This document shows positions 53,448 through 64,000 of a stretch of DNA of 64,000 nt, one piece after another. Position 1 is the stretch's first letter; every line of letters begins with the position of its first letter. Source of the stretch: Spinacia oleracea (taxonomy: Eukaryota; Streptophyta; Magnoliopsida; Caryophyllales; Amaranthaceae); contig NC_079492.1 in assembly GCF_020520425.1 (NCBI RefSeq), positions 142,790,361-142,854,360 of the forward strand. Reading direction: 5' to 3'. The notes beneath the pieces were generated by a model, which searched no databases, was not told where the DNA came from, and worked only from the letters and a program-made list of their open reading frames with translations. A program made the translations under genes and the position numbers.

Positions 53448-56400
53448 CTATATCCCCCCTTCAAGCTGGACTTTGGAAGCAAGGCCAAGCTTGGAAGATA
53501 AAAATCGATGTTGGGAGGAAGAAAGGGGTTTGGTGAGCAAGTCTGCTAACTGATTTGAACTTGAAACATGAGCTGTTTGGATGAATCCATCCTCAACCTG
53601 TTCACGAACATAGTGCATGTCCCTTTTTTAGGTGTTTAGTTTTATCATGAAACATGGGGTTCTTGGCCAAATGCTCAGCAGAAGTATTATCACAATATAG
53701 AGGCACAGGCAATGGGACAGTGACTTGTAGGTCTTCAAGAAGCCCCTGAATCCAAACTAGTTCACTAGCTGTAGCTGACATACTTCTGTATTCAGCCTCA
53801 GCTGAAGATTTGCTCACAGTTCGTTGCTTTTTGGTTTTCCAAGAAATCAAATTTGTACCAAGAAAAACAGCATAAGCACTAAGGGATCTGCTGCTGTACT
53901 GACATGAACTCCAGTCTGCATCACTATATGCAGACAGATGAGTTGTGGAATCAGCAGAATACCATAAGCCTTCATCAATAGTCCCTTTCAAGTATTTGAG
54001 AACATGAAGAGCAGCCCTTAAGTGAGGAACCCTTGGAGAGCTCACAAACTGACTGAGGTGTTGCACTGAATAAGATAAATCTGGTCTGGTGATACTGAGA
54101 TACAGTAATCTTCCCACTAATCTTCTGTATACATCAGGCTCAGTGAGTAAATCACCTTCATCAGTGGTCAGCTTTAAACCACAAGAAAGAGGTGCAGGAG
54201 CAGCAGTACAATTATCCATGCCAGCATCAAGAAGAATATCCTTGATGTATTTTCTTTGAGAAAGAAAAATTCCATTAGAGTTTCTGTGAACTTCAATGCC
54301 AAGAAAATATGATAAAAGACCAAGATCCTTAATTGTGAATGCTTGATCAAGCAAAAGTTTGACCTCATTGATTTGTGAAACAGAAGTACCAGTTATCAGA
54401 ATATCATCCACATACACCAAAAGTACCAAAAATTCTCCATGAAGTGATCTGGTAAACAAGGAGTAGTCTTGCTTAGATTGCTCAAAGTGTAAAGATTTCA
54501 GAAACTTGCTTAACTCCTTGTTCCACTGTCTAGATGCCTGTCTGAGACCATAGAGAGATCTTTTCAGCTTGCAAACCTCACCAGGTTGAGCTTTAAGATA
54601 ACCAGGTGGTGGCTTCATGTAAACCTCTTCATCAATAAAGCCATGCAAAAATGCATTATTAACATCCAATTGAAACAGATCCCAACCTCTGACTGCAGCT
54701 AAAGCAATTACAACCCTGACTGTTGCTAATTTGGCAACTGGGGAGAAGGTTTGAGTAAAATCCTTGCCTTCAACCTGTTGATATCCAATAGCAACTAATC
54801 TGGCTTTATATTTGTCAATAGTGTCAAAGGACCAACTCAACCAAAAGCTTAAGCTGATGGTTGAAGCCCAAAGATTAGTTTTATACTCTATCACGCCCCC
54901 TCACATGAAAGCCCAAAGGGCTTGAAGTGTGGATGCAGCATAGGCCTCCTCATACCTAGCGCGAAATATTCCACTTTGAAAGGAGGGGTGGATGAGATTC
55001 GAACCCGTGACCTTTGCGTCACGTTGGCTCTGATACCATGTCAAAGGACCAACTCAACCAAAAGCTTAAGCTGATGGTTGAAGCCCAAAGATTAGTTTTA
55101 TACTCTATCAAATAGTATAATCTGGATTTAGTTTAGTCCTGTAAACCCACTTTGATCCAATAGCCTTTTTATTCTCAGGAAGAGGAGTAAGTTCCCAAGT
55201 TTCATTGCTCTCAAGTGCTTCAATCTCTTTATTCATAGCCAGAATCCAATTGTCATCATCTTTGGCTTGATTGTAGTGTTTAGGATCATTGGAAGCAAGA
55301 CCAACAGAGAGAGCCAAAGATTCCCATGTATCATAACTATCAAGAGCCATTGCAATCAACCAAGCTTCATCATTCTCAAAATTAGGAGAACAGGAATTGA
55401 CTGAAAATGAAAGAGAATCACTGCTAGATGGAGTTTCTGTATGTCTGTGAGGAACATATCCTCCAACAAAACCTTTGAGAGTAGTGGAAGGTTTAATTTG
55501 TCTAGGAATATGTCTAATGACAGTATCAGTGTGAGGAAGAGATTCTGTAGCCAGAATTGGTGTAGGTTCAGTCATAGGTTGAGTGTCATTAGTGTGACTG
55601 TCTGAAGTACTAGAATCAGAAGAATGAGAAGCAGGAGAAGAGGCAATATGGTTTAAAGATGGTGGAGAAGAAGAGTTGTGATGTGTTTTAGAAGAGGAAC
55701 TATCTAGAGAAGGTTCAGAAGTAGGAGTATCAGGTACAAAATCAGGAGTGAAAGGTTGAGCTGTAGAGTGAAAATTATGAGAAGAATTGGGAATGAAAGA
55801 AGAAGAGTCAGTGCCAAATTGCACCATTTGAGGATTGGTGTTGACAGAAGAAATGGACTGAGATGATAGTTTGTAAGGAAATGTGTGTTCAAAAAACACA
55901 ACATCTCTTGACACAAAAACAGTGTGTGTATCCAGATCATACAACTTAAAAGCTTTAAAACCAGCAGGATATCCAAGAAATAAACATCTTCTGGTTCTGG
56001 AATCAAATTTGTCTTTCTTAACTTGAGCATTGTAGGCAAAACAAAGTGAACCAAACACTCTCAAATTATTATAGACAGGTCTAGTATCAAACATAACCTC
56101 ATATGGTGTTTTCCAGTTCAGCACCTTTGAGGGTATTCTGTTTAACAAATAAGTGGCTGTAAGAACACATTCCCCCCAAAACTTCTTTGGAAGGCCAGCA
56201 TGAAACCGTAGAGATCTAGCAATCTCAAGAAGACTTCTGTGTTTTCTCTCTACCCTGCCATTTTGTTGAGGAGAATATGGAACACTCCTTTCATGTAAAA
56301 TACCTTTAGAAGCAATGAATGATCTACATGATTCCTTGACAATTTCAGTACCATTATCTGTCCTAATCTTCTTGACCTTTTTATTAAATTGTGTCTCAAT

Positions 56401-58437
56401 CATAGACACAAATTCAGATACAACTCTTTCCACTTGCAATTTGTTATGCAATAGATAGGTCCAAGTAACCCTACTGTGATCATCAAGAATGGTTAAGAAG
56501 TAAGAAGTACCATCTAAGCTTCTGGTTTTGTATGGACCCCAGAGATCCAAGTGTATCAATTCAAAACACTCAGATGCTTTACTATCACTGATAGGAAAAG
56601 GAGATTTATGATGCTTAGAGCTGTAACATACACCACAATTATATTCTGAAATACCTCTGCAACATTCATCATTTACATGTTTCAGTTTGGACAGAGATGC
56701 ATGACCTAGTCTAGCATGTAGAAGATCAAGATTGTTTCTGTCACTATTCTTAGGCTTAGAAATACCAGTAGCAGTTTTATTTGGTAATCTAATCATGTTC
56801 ACATTATTCACAACTTCCTCAGCAACATTAGCTACTGTACTACAACTTGAAACATGACAATTAATGCCAGAACTTCTCACAATAGTTGAAGACTTGTTCT
56901 CTGCAGGTGTGACAAAATAGTAAAGACCATGTCTCCTTTTTCCAGCACCAAGCAGCACAGAATTAGAGGGGTCCTGGAAACAATATTCACTCCCAGTAAA
57001 TATGACATTAACACCAGTGTGCTCAATTAGTCTACCAACAGATAAAAGGTTGTGTCTAAAACCTTTCACCAGCAAAACATTTTTCAACATCAGATTGTTC
57101 CCTAGAAAGGTATCACCAATGATTTCAACACTCATTTGAGTTCCATCTGGCAGACCAACCTTAATAGGATTAAGCAGAGTTTTCTTGTTTATCAGTATAC
57201 TTTCATCATATGTCATATGATCACAAGCTCCAGAGTCAACAATCCACAAACATTCATCAGGCAATTCACTCACAGTACAATTAAAAGAGTGAGATATTGT
57301 ACCTGCATAGTTGGCAAAAGAACAATTTGTGCCACTGGTTTCACCATTCTGAGTTTGTTTGCCCTTCATTGCTTTCATAACCTCTTGACAAATAGCATTC
57401 AGCATCTCATTGCTTACAGTACCAGTATCTCCAGTTGTGTCATCCAATGGATTATCTCCAATTTCAGAGGTATGAACATTAGCTGCAAGTCTACCTCCAT
57501 TGGATTGAATGCCTTTAGATGCCTTGATTGAATTATACCAATCAGGATATCCAATCAGCTTGAAACATTGATCAGCTGTGTGTCCTTTTCCTTTGCAGTG
57601 AGAGCAAACTCTGTTCAGTTTCTCCTTCTTCAATTCCTTCCAATCTTTCTTGCCAGATCCAACAGTGTATCTTTGAAACTGCTGTCCTCCTTTGTTAGTT
57701 TGTGCAGCCATAGCACTACTACTCATAACAATTCCTTCAGCTGTTGTGTTATTCATTTCCTTCTGCTTCTCTATTTGTTGTGTGATAGAAAACACCTTAT
57801 TTATGCTAGGCAATGGATCCATTGACAACACATTAGTAACTGTTCCTTCAAAACCTCCATTAAGACCAAGCAGAAACTTCATCATCTTATCTTCTTCCTC
57901 AAATTCAGCCATCTTTTTCAAGAACATACAGCTACACTGACTTAATGCACCACAGATACATGAAGGAAATGCTCTTAGATTCTGCATTTCATCCCAAAGC
58001 TTCTTTAATTTGCCGTAATATGTGACTATAGTCATGTTCTCCTGATTGAGATTATCAATGTGCTTTTTCAATTGATAGATCAAAGGTCCATTGGATTGAC
58101 CAAACCTTTCATTCAGTTCTTTCCATAACTCCACAGCATTGTCAATATATCCAAAATCATCAGCAAGCTCATTGTTCATAGAACTCAAAATCCAGCTAAC
58201 TACCATGAAATCCACACGTTTCCACTTATGGTAATCTTTGTTATTCACAGCTGGTTTTTGTATCTCACCATTAATAAAACCTTCTTTGTTCTTAGCTATC
58301 AATGCACGCCTAACATTTCTACTCCAGCGAATGAAATTCATGCCATTAAAAGCTACAGAAACTAAAGAAGCAGTAGGATTATCAGAATTAGCAATGAAGA
58401 ATGGATCAAAATTACCTCCACTGTCTCCATTGTGCAC
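53448..58437 (-). pseudogene. Copia Gag-Pol of element D, interrupted
   Basis: A 1109-codon frame (58437-55108) covers Gag (FNGMNFIRWSRNVRRALIAK), CCHC knuckle CSHCKGKGHTADQC, protease WIVDSGACDHMTYD, pre-integrase LHARLGHASLSKL, complete integrase core (LIHLDLWGPYK, IRTDNGTEIV, NGRVERKHRS) and the start of RT (WELTPLPENKKAIGSKW). The 289-bp TRIM then interrupts it; RT resumes in a frame from about 54820 (YKARLVAIGYQQVEGKDF; YVDDILITG) into RNase H (SSAEAEYRSMSATASELVWI). RNase H is cut short by a shift in an A/G run near 53635, after which another frame carries the expected end. Near the 5' end the only plausible ATG (58427) is out of frame with Gag, so a further small indel is likely there. 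Confidence 0.88.
54822..55110 (-). mobile_element. TRIM (miniature LTR retrotransposon), TSD AATAG
   Basis: Two identical 72-bp LTRs (54822-54893 and 55039-55110), TGATAGAG...TTTGACA on the minus strand, enclose 145 bp. AATAG flanks the unit (54817-54821, 55111-55115). PBS TGGTATCAGAGCC abuts the 5' LTR at 55038-55026 and a PPT GTGAGGGGGCG abuts the 3' LTR. The LTR has the AGCTTAAGCTTTTGG core found in widespread plant TRIM/SMART-like elements. The interior includes GGTCACGGGTTCGAATCTC, which looks like a tRNA T-arm/B-box. No protein is encoded. Identical LTRs imply a recent insertion. Confidence 0.93.
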
Positions 58438-58860
58438 CTGAGAATCAAAAATTTTCTGAATTCACAATCACCATTACGCTCAACTAATTGATCGATCACA
58501 ATACTTTGATCAAGATATTGTCGTATTGCGCAAGAAATTTCGCAGTTGCAAGAAATTTCGCAGCAAGTAATCTGAGAAATCACACAATTTCAATGTGCTG
58601 ATTTCAGGGGAAAAAAAAACGAAACCTAAATCTCAGAAGAGAGATTTGGCTCTGATACCATGAAGAATATCAGAAGATCAGAGGGAATTGAGAGAGAATG
58701 ATATTTTTATTATCTGATTTCTTGCACAACAAACAAGCTAAAGTTGCCTTATATACAAGCTAGTAAAGCCTAGGCTAACAAACTCTAACTAACTGTGTAA
58801 CAACTTCTAACAACCTTGTGTAATAATAATAAATATAAATAGATATTTCCTATAGCAGCC

Positions 58861-60325
58861 TTGGACGATTGATATGTGATCACCACTAGATATGGCCAGT
58901 GGGTCGGGTTTGTGACTCAGTCCACCCTAACTCAACCCATAGTGGGTCACGTAAGTCGGACACACTTATGACCCGTCACATAACCCGCCCAACCTCGATA
59001 TTTTTTTGATGTTTGTGGGTCGAATTTTTTCAATGCAGCCCATTTCGACCCACCTCATCGGACCCGACACAACCCGCCATGGCACATCCGACCCACCAAA
59101 CCCAACCCACACAACACACGAACCCAACCCGCAAAACTCATCCTAATTTAAACAATTTTGTATGTTTAAAATGCTAATAAATTCAAATTTTATTGCGTAA
59201 ATATACATAACCACATTATATTTATGTGAGTAAGTGAATAACATAAAAACTAATTATTTTAAGTTCATACAAAATTTTTAACTTTTTAACGATTAATTAA
59301 TCGTTCAAACTCACCTGACCCAAATCAGTTCCTAAAACTCATGCAAACCTACCAAATCCACATGAGCTACAATTGTACGTGGAAAATCATTACTTCATAA
59401 TTATGGAGTAAATAAAAACCTAATGGATAAAATAATACTAACTTCTAATATGGAGTTCCCAAAATTTGATAATGGAACAAATATAGAATTATAATTTAAG
59501 CTCATTGTTTTATTACTACTGTGTACTTATATAGAATTATAATTTAAGCCTAAACTATAATGCAATCAAATAAGCCAAAATCATACATTAACTATTTTTT
59601 TTCTAATAATTTTTTTATTTTAAATCTTAACATGAAAAAGGTACCCTGAACAAGATCATATATGTTGCAACAGATTCCGGTTCCAATCCCGACTCTTGTT
59701 TTAGAAACCCGTTGCAACAGGTTTCAATTCCTGAAATTTTTGTAAAAGTCTAAAATGTTTTTTTTTGACAAGTGTCTAAAATGTTTTATTACTAGAAAAC
59801 CTGGCGATACAGCCGGTTGTCAAAACACTCTGTTTTAGTTTTGAATGTCATTAAGCTTCACATTGCAAAGTCTTGATTCTAATGTCCCATTAAAAATGTA
59901 CGTGCCTTAATTAGCTTCTTCTAGAGATTTAGTTTTGGGTCGAATTCGGTTGTTCTAATTCTATTAGTTCACATCATTATAGTGACAAGTGACAACAAGT
60001 ATCATCAGGTATAATTGCACTCATATTTTTCTTTCCTCTAATATGAATACATAAGGTGGCGCCTAATTAATTAGCATAATGGTATAAATTTGGAATTTGA
60101 AATGAAATAAAGGTGATAAGAGGTTGAAACATACATGAGTAATTTATTTTAATATCATGTGTATGATTCTATTATGAAATACATGAATATTTTTCTTTTA
60201 TTTGATATCTGAAGGTTTAATATTTCAATTCCAAATACACATCTCACACCAAAAGAATGGCTAACCAAGCGCCCCCTAATATAAATTGTTTTGTAACCTA
60301 TGCAAATCCAAATAAAATTGGACAT
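58861..60325. other. Intergenic with GGGTCGGG/CCCAACCC repeat
   Basis: About 58880-59125 is rich in GGGTCGG, CGACCCAC and AACCCAAC units like the interior of hAT MITEs, without clear ends. Near 59793-59830 ACTAGAAAACCTGGCGATACAG could be a decayed minus-strand Helitron 3' end, but no 5' end was found. No gene. Confidence 0.4.
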
Positions 60326-60666
60326 TTTGGTACTATTAATCCATTCTTTGGCCGATTTTCTTTTATTAAGCCCACCTACGACATATTTTTTTAATAATCT
60401 CACCTTTACTACCCAACGACTTTTATTGGGCCCAACACGTCATAAACCTATTGTAGGCGGTAATATGTCCCTACGTGGCTGTACTCTCTCTCGATATATT
60501 CAGTCATCATCATCAATTCATCATCATCTCGATGACTTTTTCACCGATTACCGGTCACTTAAGCCTAATAAAATTCGTTGTGTAGTAATGTGGGATTATT
60601 AAAAAATATGTCGTAGGTGGGATTAATAAAAGAAAACCGGCCAAAGGTTGAATTAATATTACCAAA
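60326..60666. mobile_element. Foldback element with ~80-bp terminal inverted repeats
   Basis: The left arm (TTTGGTACTATTAAT, CTTTGGCCGATTTTCTTTTA, CCCACCTACGACATATTTTT) is mirrored by the right arm (AAAAATATGTCGTAGGTGGG, TAAAAGAAAACCGGCCAAAG, ATTAATATTACCAAA) over about 80 bp with few mismatches. The 100-codon plus-strand frame inside is a by-product. Long arms suggest a MULE or foldback MITE; no target duplication was fixed. Confidence 0.7.
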
Positions 60667-61531
60667 TTATCCAATAAAATTTAGTAAAATATATATTTAA
60701 TAAGTATTAGAATTATTTTTACTAATAAGTTTAGTAAAATTTTGTAGCTTGATCATTTTTAGAATGTGGCTCAAGCAAATTACTCTGTAACATGCAATCA
60801 TGCATGATGCAACTTCATCTAAGAAGTGTAAACGTTGTATCTCGCTACTCTTTTAAAGTATTTGATATAGTGACAAAAAAGTTGTAAATTTATTACTATA
60901 TCCAAGTAACCACTTTATTGTTTAGCTAGATAGAGTGTACTTAATTAATTTGTAAGTGGTAATTAAGAAGATCAACGAATAAGGTTGGAGTATAGCCATT
61001 GTACACGAGATTCAAAGTAGGATTGTAGGAGCAAGTAAACCTTAATTAACGATAATCTTGTTTAATGATTCTAGCTAACTACTCCGTAAAATTTAATTAA
61101 TAGGTCATGCAAATAAATTAATTGCAGTACAATGCAACATACATTCCACTCTTCCAGTGAAGAATCCTTTGTACTACCAAAACTTTGCATGGTAAAATCA
61201 GTCAATGGTGGCATTTACCATGCACTATACTACGAGTAGTACAATTCGGCGTAATTAATTTTTAGAAAATTAATTACCTAGGAAGTATTAATTTATCAAC
61301 AATCAACATACTACAAGTCTATGAACCATGTGAGGTCTAGAGCATGCACCCCTTTAATTGATTGGTTAGGTCCCATGCATGGCTTCTTATTTTAGCTAGC
61401 TTGTGTCCACACTCTATAACCTTTTTATATTTTAGCTCTAATTGATCAAACTAAAATTGATTGCCCATCCTACCCAACGTACCTGGAATTAATTAGTCAC
61501 TCCGTATTATAAAAAGAGATACACTTTCACT
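60667..61531. other. Intergenic, no gene seen
   Basis: AT-rich DNA, several ACTCCGTA motifs (for example near 61080 and 61500). No coding region or RNA gene. Confidence 0.5.
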
Positions 61532-62146
61532 TAGGGGTGGTAAATTGGCAATGGATCGGGTTTGGATTGGGTGAAGCTCAATCCGCATCCATCCATGACA
61601 TTTCATCCGTCATCCAACCCATCCATCATCCGTAAAATTCTTCATCCACATCCGACCCATCCATCATCCACGGGTGATTCGGGTGGGTCGGGTGAGAATC
61701 GGGTGAAATAAATTTGAAGATATATAAAAACAACTTAAAGTGACACATATTGCCATTAGGAATAATTAGTCCACATATAGTCCACATGACTATTTTTCTT
61801 TTTGAAAAACCATTGCGTAACTTTTACAAAGCTTTAGATTTATCTTTGTGTTATCCTAGCTAGTAAGGGAACGCAATATTTTGTGTTACACTTATGTCTA
61901 GTATAGTTTTATTTACAATAATAAATATATTATGAAAGTAAATTATGATAAATTAAAGCATACAACTAATGTAATAGGTTGATGGATCGGGTGGTGGGTT
62001 GGATGCACCTTCATCCATATCCGACCCACCCGTCATCCGATCCATCCATCATCCGTCAACCATCCGTTTATTTTTGGGTTTTCGTCCGTATAATCTGGAT
62101 CGGGTGGATGGATATCCATAGAATTCGGTTGAAATTGCCAGCTCTA
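61532..62146. mobile_element. hAT-like MITE
   Basis: The left end TAGGGGTGGTAAATTGGCAA and the complemented right end TAGAGCTGGCAATTTCAA form imperfect inverted repeats of the kind found on plant hAT MITEs. The interior consists of GGATCGGGTGG/CATCCGACCCATCC units. The flanks CTTTCACT and CTTTGACC could be a decayed 8-bp duplication. Confidence 0.6.
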
Positions 62147-62462
62147 CTTTGACCGACACATAGGAGTAGTTTTAGGGGAATGAGTTGAATTTATTAAAAT
62201 AAGTGGGTAAATTATTTATTATAGTAAAAAGATGATATAAGTAAGTTTGGGGACCACAAGAAAGAGAGAAATATTAATATATTCGAAGTGGGGACCAAAA
62301 CATGTAAAAAAAAAATGTATCTCTTTTTAAAATACAACTGTTTAAGAAAAATGTATCTCTTTTTAAAATACAGAGGGGGAATATATATAATGCCAAAAAT
62401 TTTTACATAAACATATTCCTGTTTTTTTTGTACACTGATCAGACAAATACGTAATTCGGCCA
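62147..62462. other. Intergenic, no gene seen
   Basis: Contains a tandem duplication of about 26 bp (AAAATGTATCTCTTTTTAAA at about 62311 and 62348). No gene. Confidence 0.45.
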
Positions 62463-62813
62463 AAAAACCCAGTGTAAAAGAAACCATTGTCTATACTGTT
62501 AGCGGGTTGCCCTTGCGGTGTGAGGAGAAGCCCCTTATGTGTGCCCTCACGACTGAAAATCATGTGTCGAAAGTCTTTCTAACCAATGTGATGGTTAGGC
62601 GGCGTGTCCCATCGGTGAAAATGGCGGTGCAAGATGGTTTCGTTTGAAGGGAGGCCACAGGTTAGTGGTCCTTGAACAAATCCGTACGGGCTTGGCCCAA
62701 AGCAAACAATATCATACTAATGTAAAGTCGTGATGGTATGTGGCCCGACAAGGTGGGTGATTGGAGCCCAACAAAAACCTAGTGTAAAAGAAATCATTGT
62801 CTATACTGTTAGC
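62463..62813. repeat. 310-bp LTR-like segment bounded by 41-bp direct repeats
   Basis: AGTGTAAAAGAAACCATTGT...CTGTTAGC at 62463-62503 recurs with two changes at 62773-62813. Between them, from TGTTAG (62497) to CCAACA (62773), the sequence resembles a copia/TRIM-type LTR (CCCATCGGTGAAAATGG; GGCCCGACAAGG; GGAGCCCAACA). It may be a solo LTR within a local tandem duplication. No gene is present. Confidence 0.5.
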
Positions 62814-63207
62814 TGTGGTACGTCTAGTAAAACACGAATTGCCGCTGTGGGCAATGAGGCAATGTGTTGGCCAACAACAATGCAGCATCCTATTGAGCCA
62901 ACAGAGAAAGGCATGGGCTTGTAATTATTTTAACATTTTTATACAATTATACTGATTATTTATTATTTTATTGGTACAAGAAAATGTAACCCGGTCCTTT
63001 CTGGTTCCTGAAGAAATGTAAAGGTCCTGTTCTCAAAGTAACGATCGTATTTGCATGCTAGTTTTCAAACTTGTGTGTTTTTAAAATGTAAACTTGCAAA
63101 GATCTACTTTCTTAACTTATGAAAAGCTTTTTGTATGGGGACCAAATCAAAATTATTAATGCAATTTTTAATAGACTACCATTATATATGAGTGTACGAC
63201 ATATAAG

Positions 63208-63574
63208 TAGGGATGACAAATTGACAATAAGTCAGATCGGATCTTATTATACGAACTCTATATCTGACCCACCAAGCCATCACTATTCGGAGTCGGACTT
63301 TTTTAAGTCGGATTCATACTCGGATTATATATATCCAACTTGTGTCTAATGATTTTGCCTTGGGACGGGTCGGAATGAAATTGCACAGAAAAAAAAGAGT
63401 TTTAACACATTATAATATAATTTCAATATATTCGTTGATGAGGTGGCAGTAGTAATCGGATTCGGACTTATCAGAGTTTACACAAACTCCACCTTAATTA
63501 TCTCCTACTGGGTTCGGATCGGATACATATTTTAGTCGGATTCAGATCGGATTCGAAATGAATATCCATCCCTA
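63208..63574. mobile_element. hAT-like MITE
   Basis: TAGGGATGACAAATTGAC at the left and ATGAATATCCATCCCTA at the right give a TAGGGATG/CATCCCTA inverted terminus typical of plant hAT MITEs. The interior has GTCGGATTCGGA-type units. No 8-bp duplication was recognised. Confidence 0.55.
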
Positions 63575-64000
63575 CTACGTACAAGTCTACACCCTTTTCC
63601 CCCACTTGTTCACATATCGATCACCTATTATATAAATATCATACGTAGGAGTATTAAATTAACAATTTTTAAACATATCCAAAGTCAGTAAAACGTACAT
63701 GAACTTCACATATGGGAATTCTTAAATTAATTAAACTAATATTATTTTGCCTTATCCACCTGTTTCCTAGGCCTGTAAATTGACTCATTCCCCTGGTTGT
63801 GAAAGATGATGTACATTTAAGGTTGAGAAGACAATGACAAATGATTGGGCGTTCATAAAACAGCAACAAAATCACATAACACTATTTTATTATTTTGTAA
63901 ATTTTATCCATTAATGAATAATGTCATTTTAATTCGTCATTTCTTTTAGATAGTATATGTTGTTCCACTCTATTTTTCAACCCTTACAATACAAATATTT
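63575..64000. other. Intergenic, no gene seen
   Basis: AT-rich right end of the window; no coding region or element ends recognised. Confidence 0.5.

Larger units (their letters stand above)
53256..58854 (-). mobile_element. Ty1/copia element D, split by a TRIM; TSD GCAGC
   Basis: LTRs at 53256-53452 (197 bp) and 58661-58854 (194 bp); the right copy lacks 3 bp and has few other changes. GCAGC flanks the element (53251-53255, 58855-58859). On the minus strand PBS TGGTATCAGAGCC (58660-58648) abuts the 5' LTR and a PPT AGCTTGAAGGGGGGA precedes the 3' LTR. The termini are TATAGG...TTCTTCA, TA..CA again. Gag-pol is broken by a TRIM and by small frameshifts. Confidence 0.92.

Noticed and set aside
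55008..55038. tRNA gene suggested by GGTTCGAATC in the TRIM
   Set aside because: Only a T-arm-like segment and a PBS are present; no acceptor, D or anticodon arms.
54822..55110. Cassandra-type TRIM
   Set aside because: Cassandra LTRs carry 5S rRNA sequence; none is visible here.
59793..59830. Possible minus-strand Helitron 3' end (hairpin plus CTAG)
   Set aside because: The stem is imperfect and no TCTATAC-type 5' end was found at a plausible distance.
60300..60602. 100-codon plus-strand frame
   Set aside because: Falls within the arms and centre of the foldback element; no protein similarity recognised.
62730..62924. 64-codon plus-strand frame
   Set aside because: Overlaps the LTR-like block and its direct repeat; no domain.

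Overview
This is a transposon-dense stretch of a plant nuclear genome. It is AT-rich and full of poly-A/T runs. Introns are short with GT..AG borders, and LTR elements are primed by initiator-tRNA-Met-like sites. The one conventional host gene is an AP2/ERF (DREB-type) transcription factor. The octamer ACTCCGTA/TACGGAGT recurs throughout, which from memory resembles Caryophyllales (spinach/goosefoot/beet relatives); the species assignment is weak inference.

Layout. 1-5555: the 3' part of a Ty3/gypsy Tat-like element whose LTR (5021-5555) follows a polypurine tract. Antisense to it lies a two-exon plant-mobile-domain (PMD) gene with its own TATA box. 5.6-16.3 kb: gene-free DNA with two solo LTRs (7481-8629; 11753-12366, TSD AAATG), hAT-, MULE-, Stowaway- and Tourist-like MITEs and two non-autonomous Helitrons. 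16389-31134: a nest. A 9.9-kb Tat-like Ty3/gypsy element (16403-26269, TSD TTGTG, LTRs that look identical) sits inside the 3' LTR of a Ty1/copia element (TSD AATTG). The Tat element has a broken gag-pol but an intact four-exon antisense gene of 670 codons. 31.1-36 kb: a MITE swollen by an alternating ~72/78-bp tandem array, a MULE MITE, a CACTA MITE and a decayed Helitron. 36239-36928: the ERF gene. 37-46 kb: more MITEs, one CACTA MITE inside a putative Helitron and a short retroposed sequence inside a Stowaway-like element. 46040-51408: a copia element with an uninterrupted 1507-codon polyprotein (TSD CATTC). 53256-58854: a second copia element on the minus strand (TSD GCAGC), broken by a 289-bp TRIM (54822-55110, TSD AATAG). 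58.9-64 kb: gene-free DNA with a long-TIR foldback element and hAT-like MITEs.

The most notable system is the pair of antisense accessory genes in Tat-like retrotransposons. Two unrelated elements each carry, between pol and the 3' LTR and on the opposite strand, an intron-containing gene. Both gene products have the same plan: an N-terminal globular domain (PMD in one, a putative gypsy-type transposon domain in the other), a charged linker and a C-terminal coiled coil. In the second element this gene is open across four exons while gag-pol carries several disabling changes and the two LTRs are still indistinguishable. Extra antisense ORFs in Tat elements are known, so the class is not new; these copies, their exon structures and their shared architecture are what deserves follow-up. 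All calls come from reading the sequence; no database search was run.
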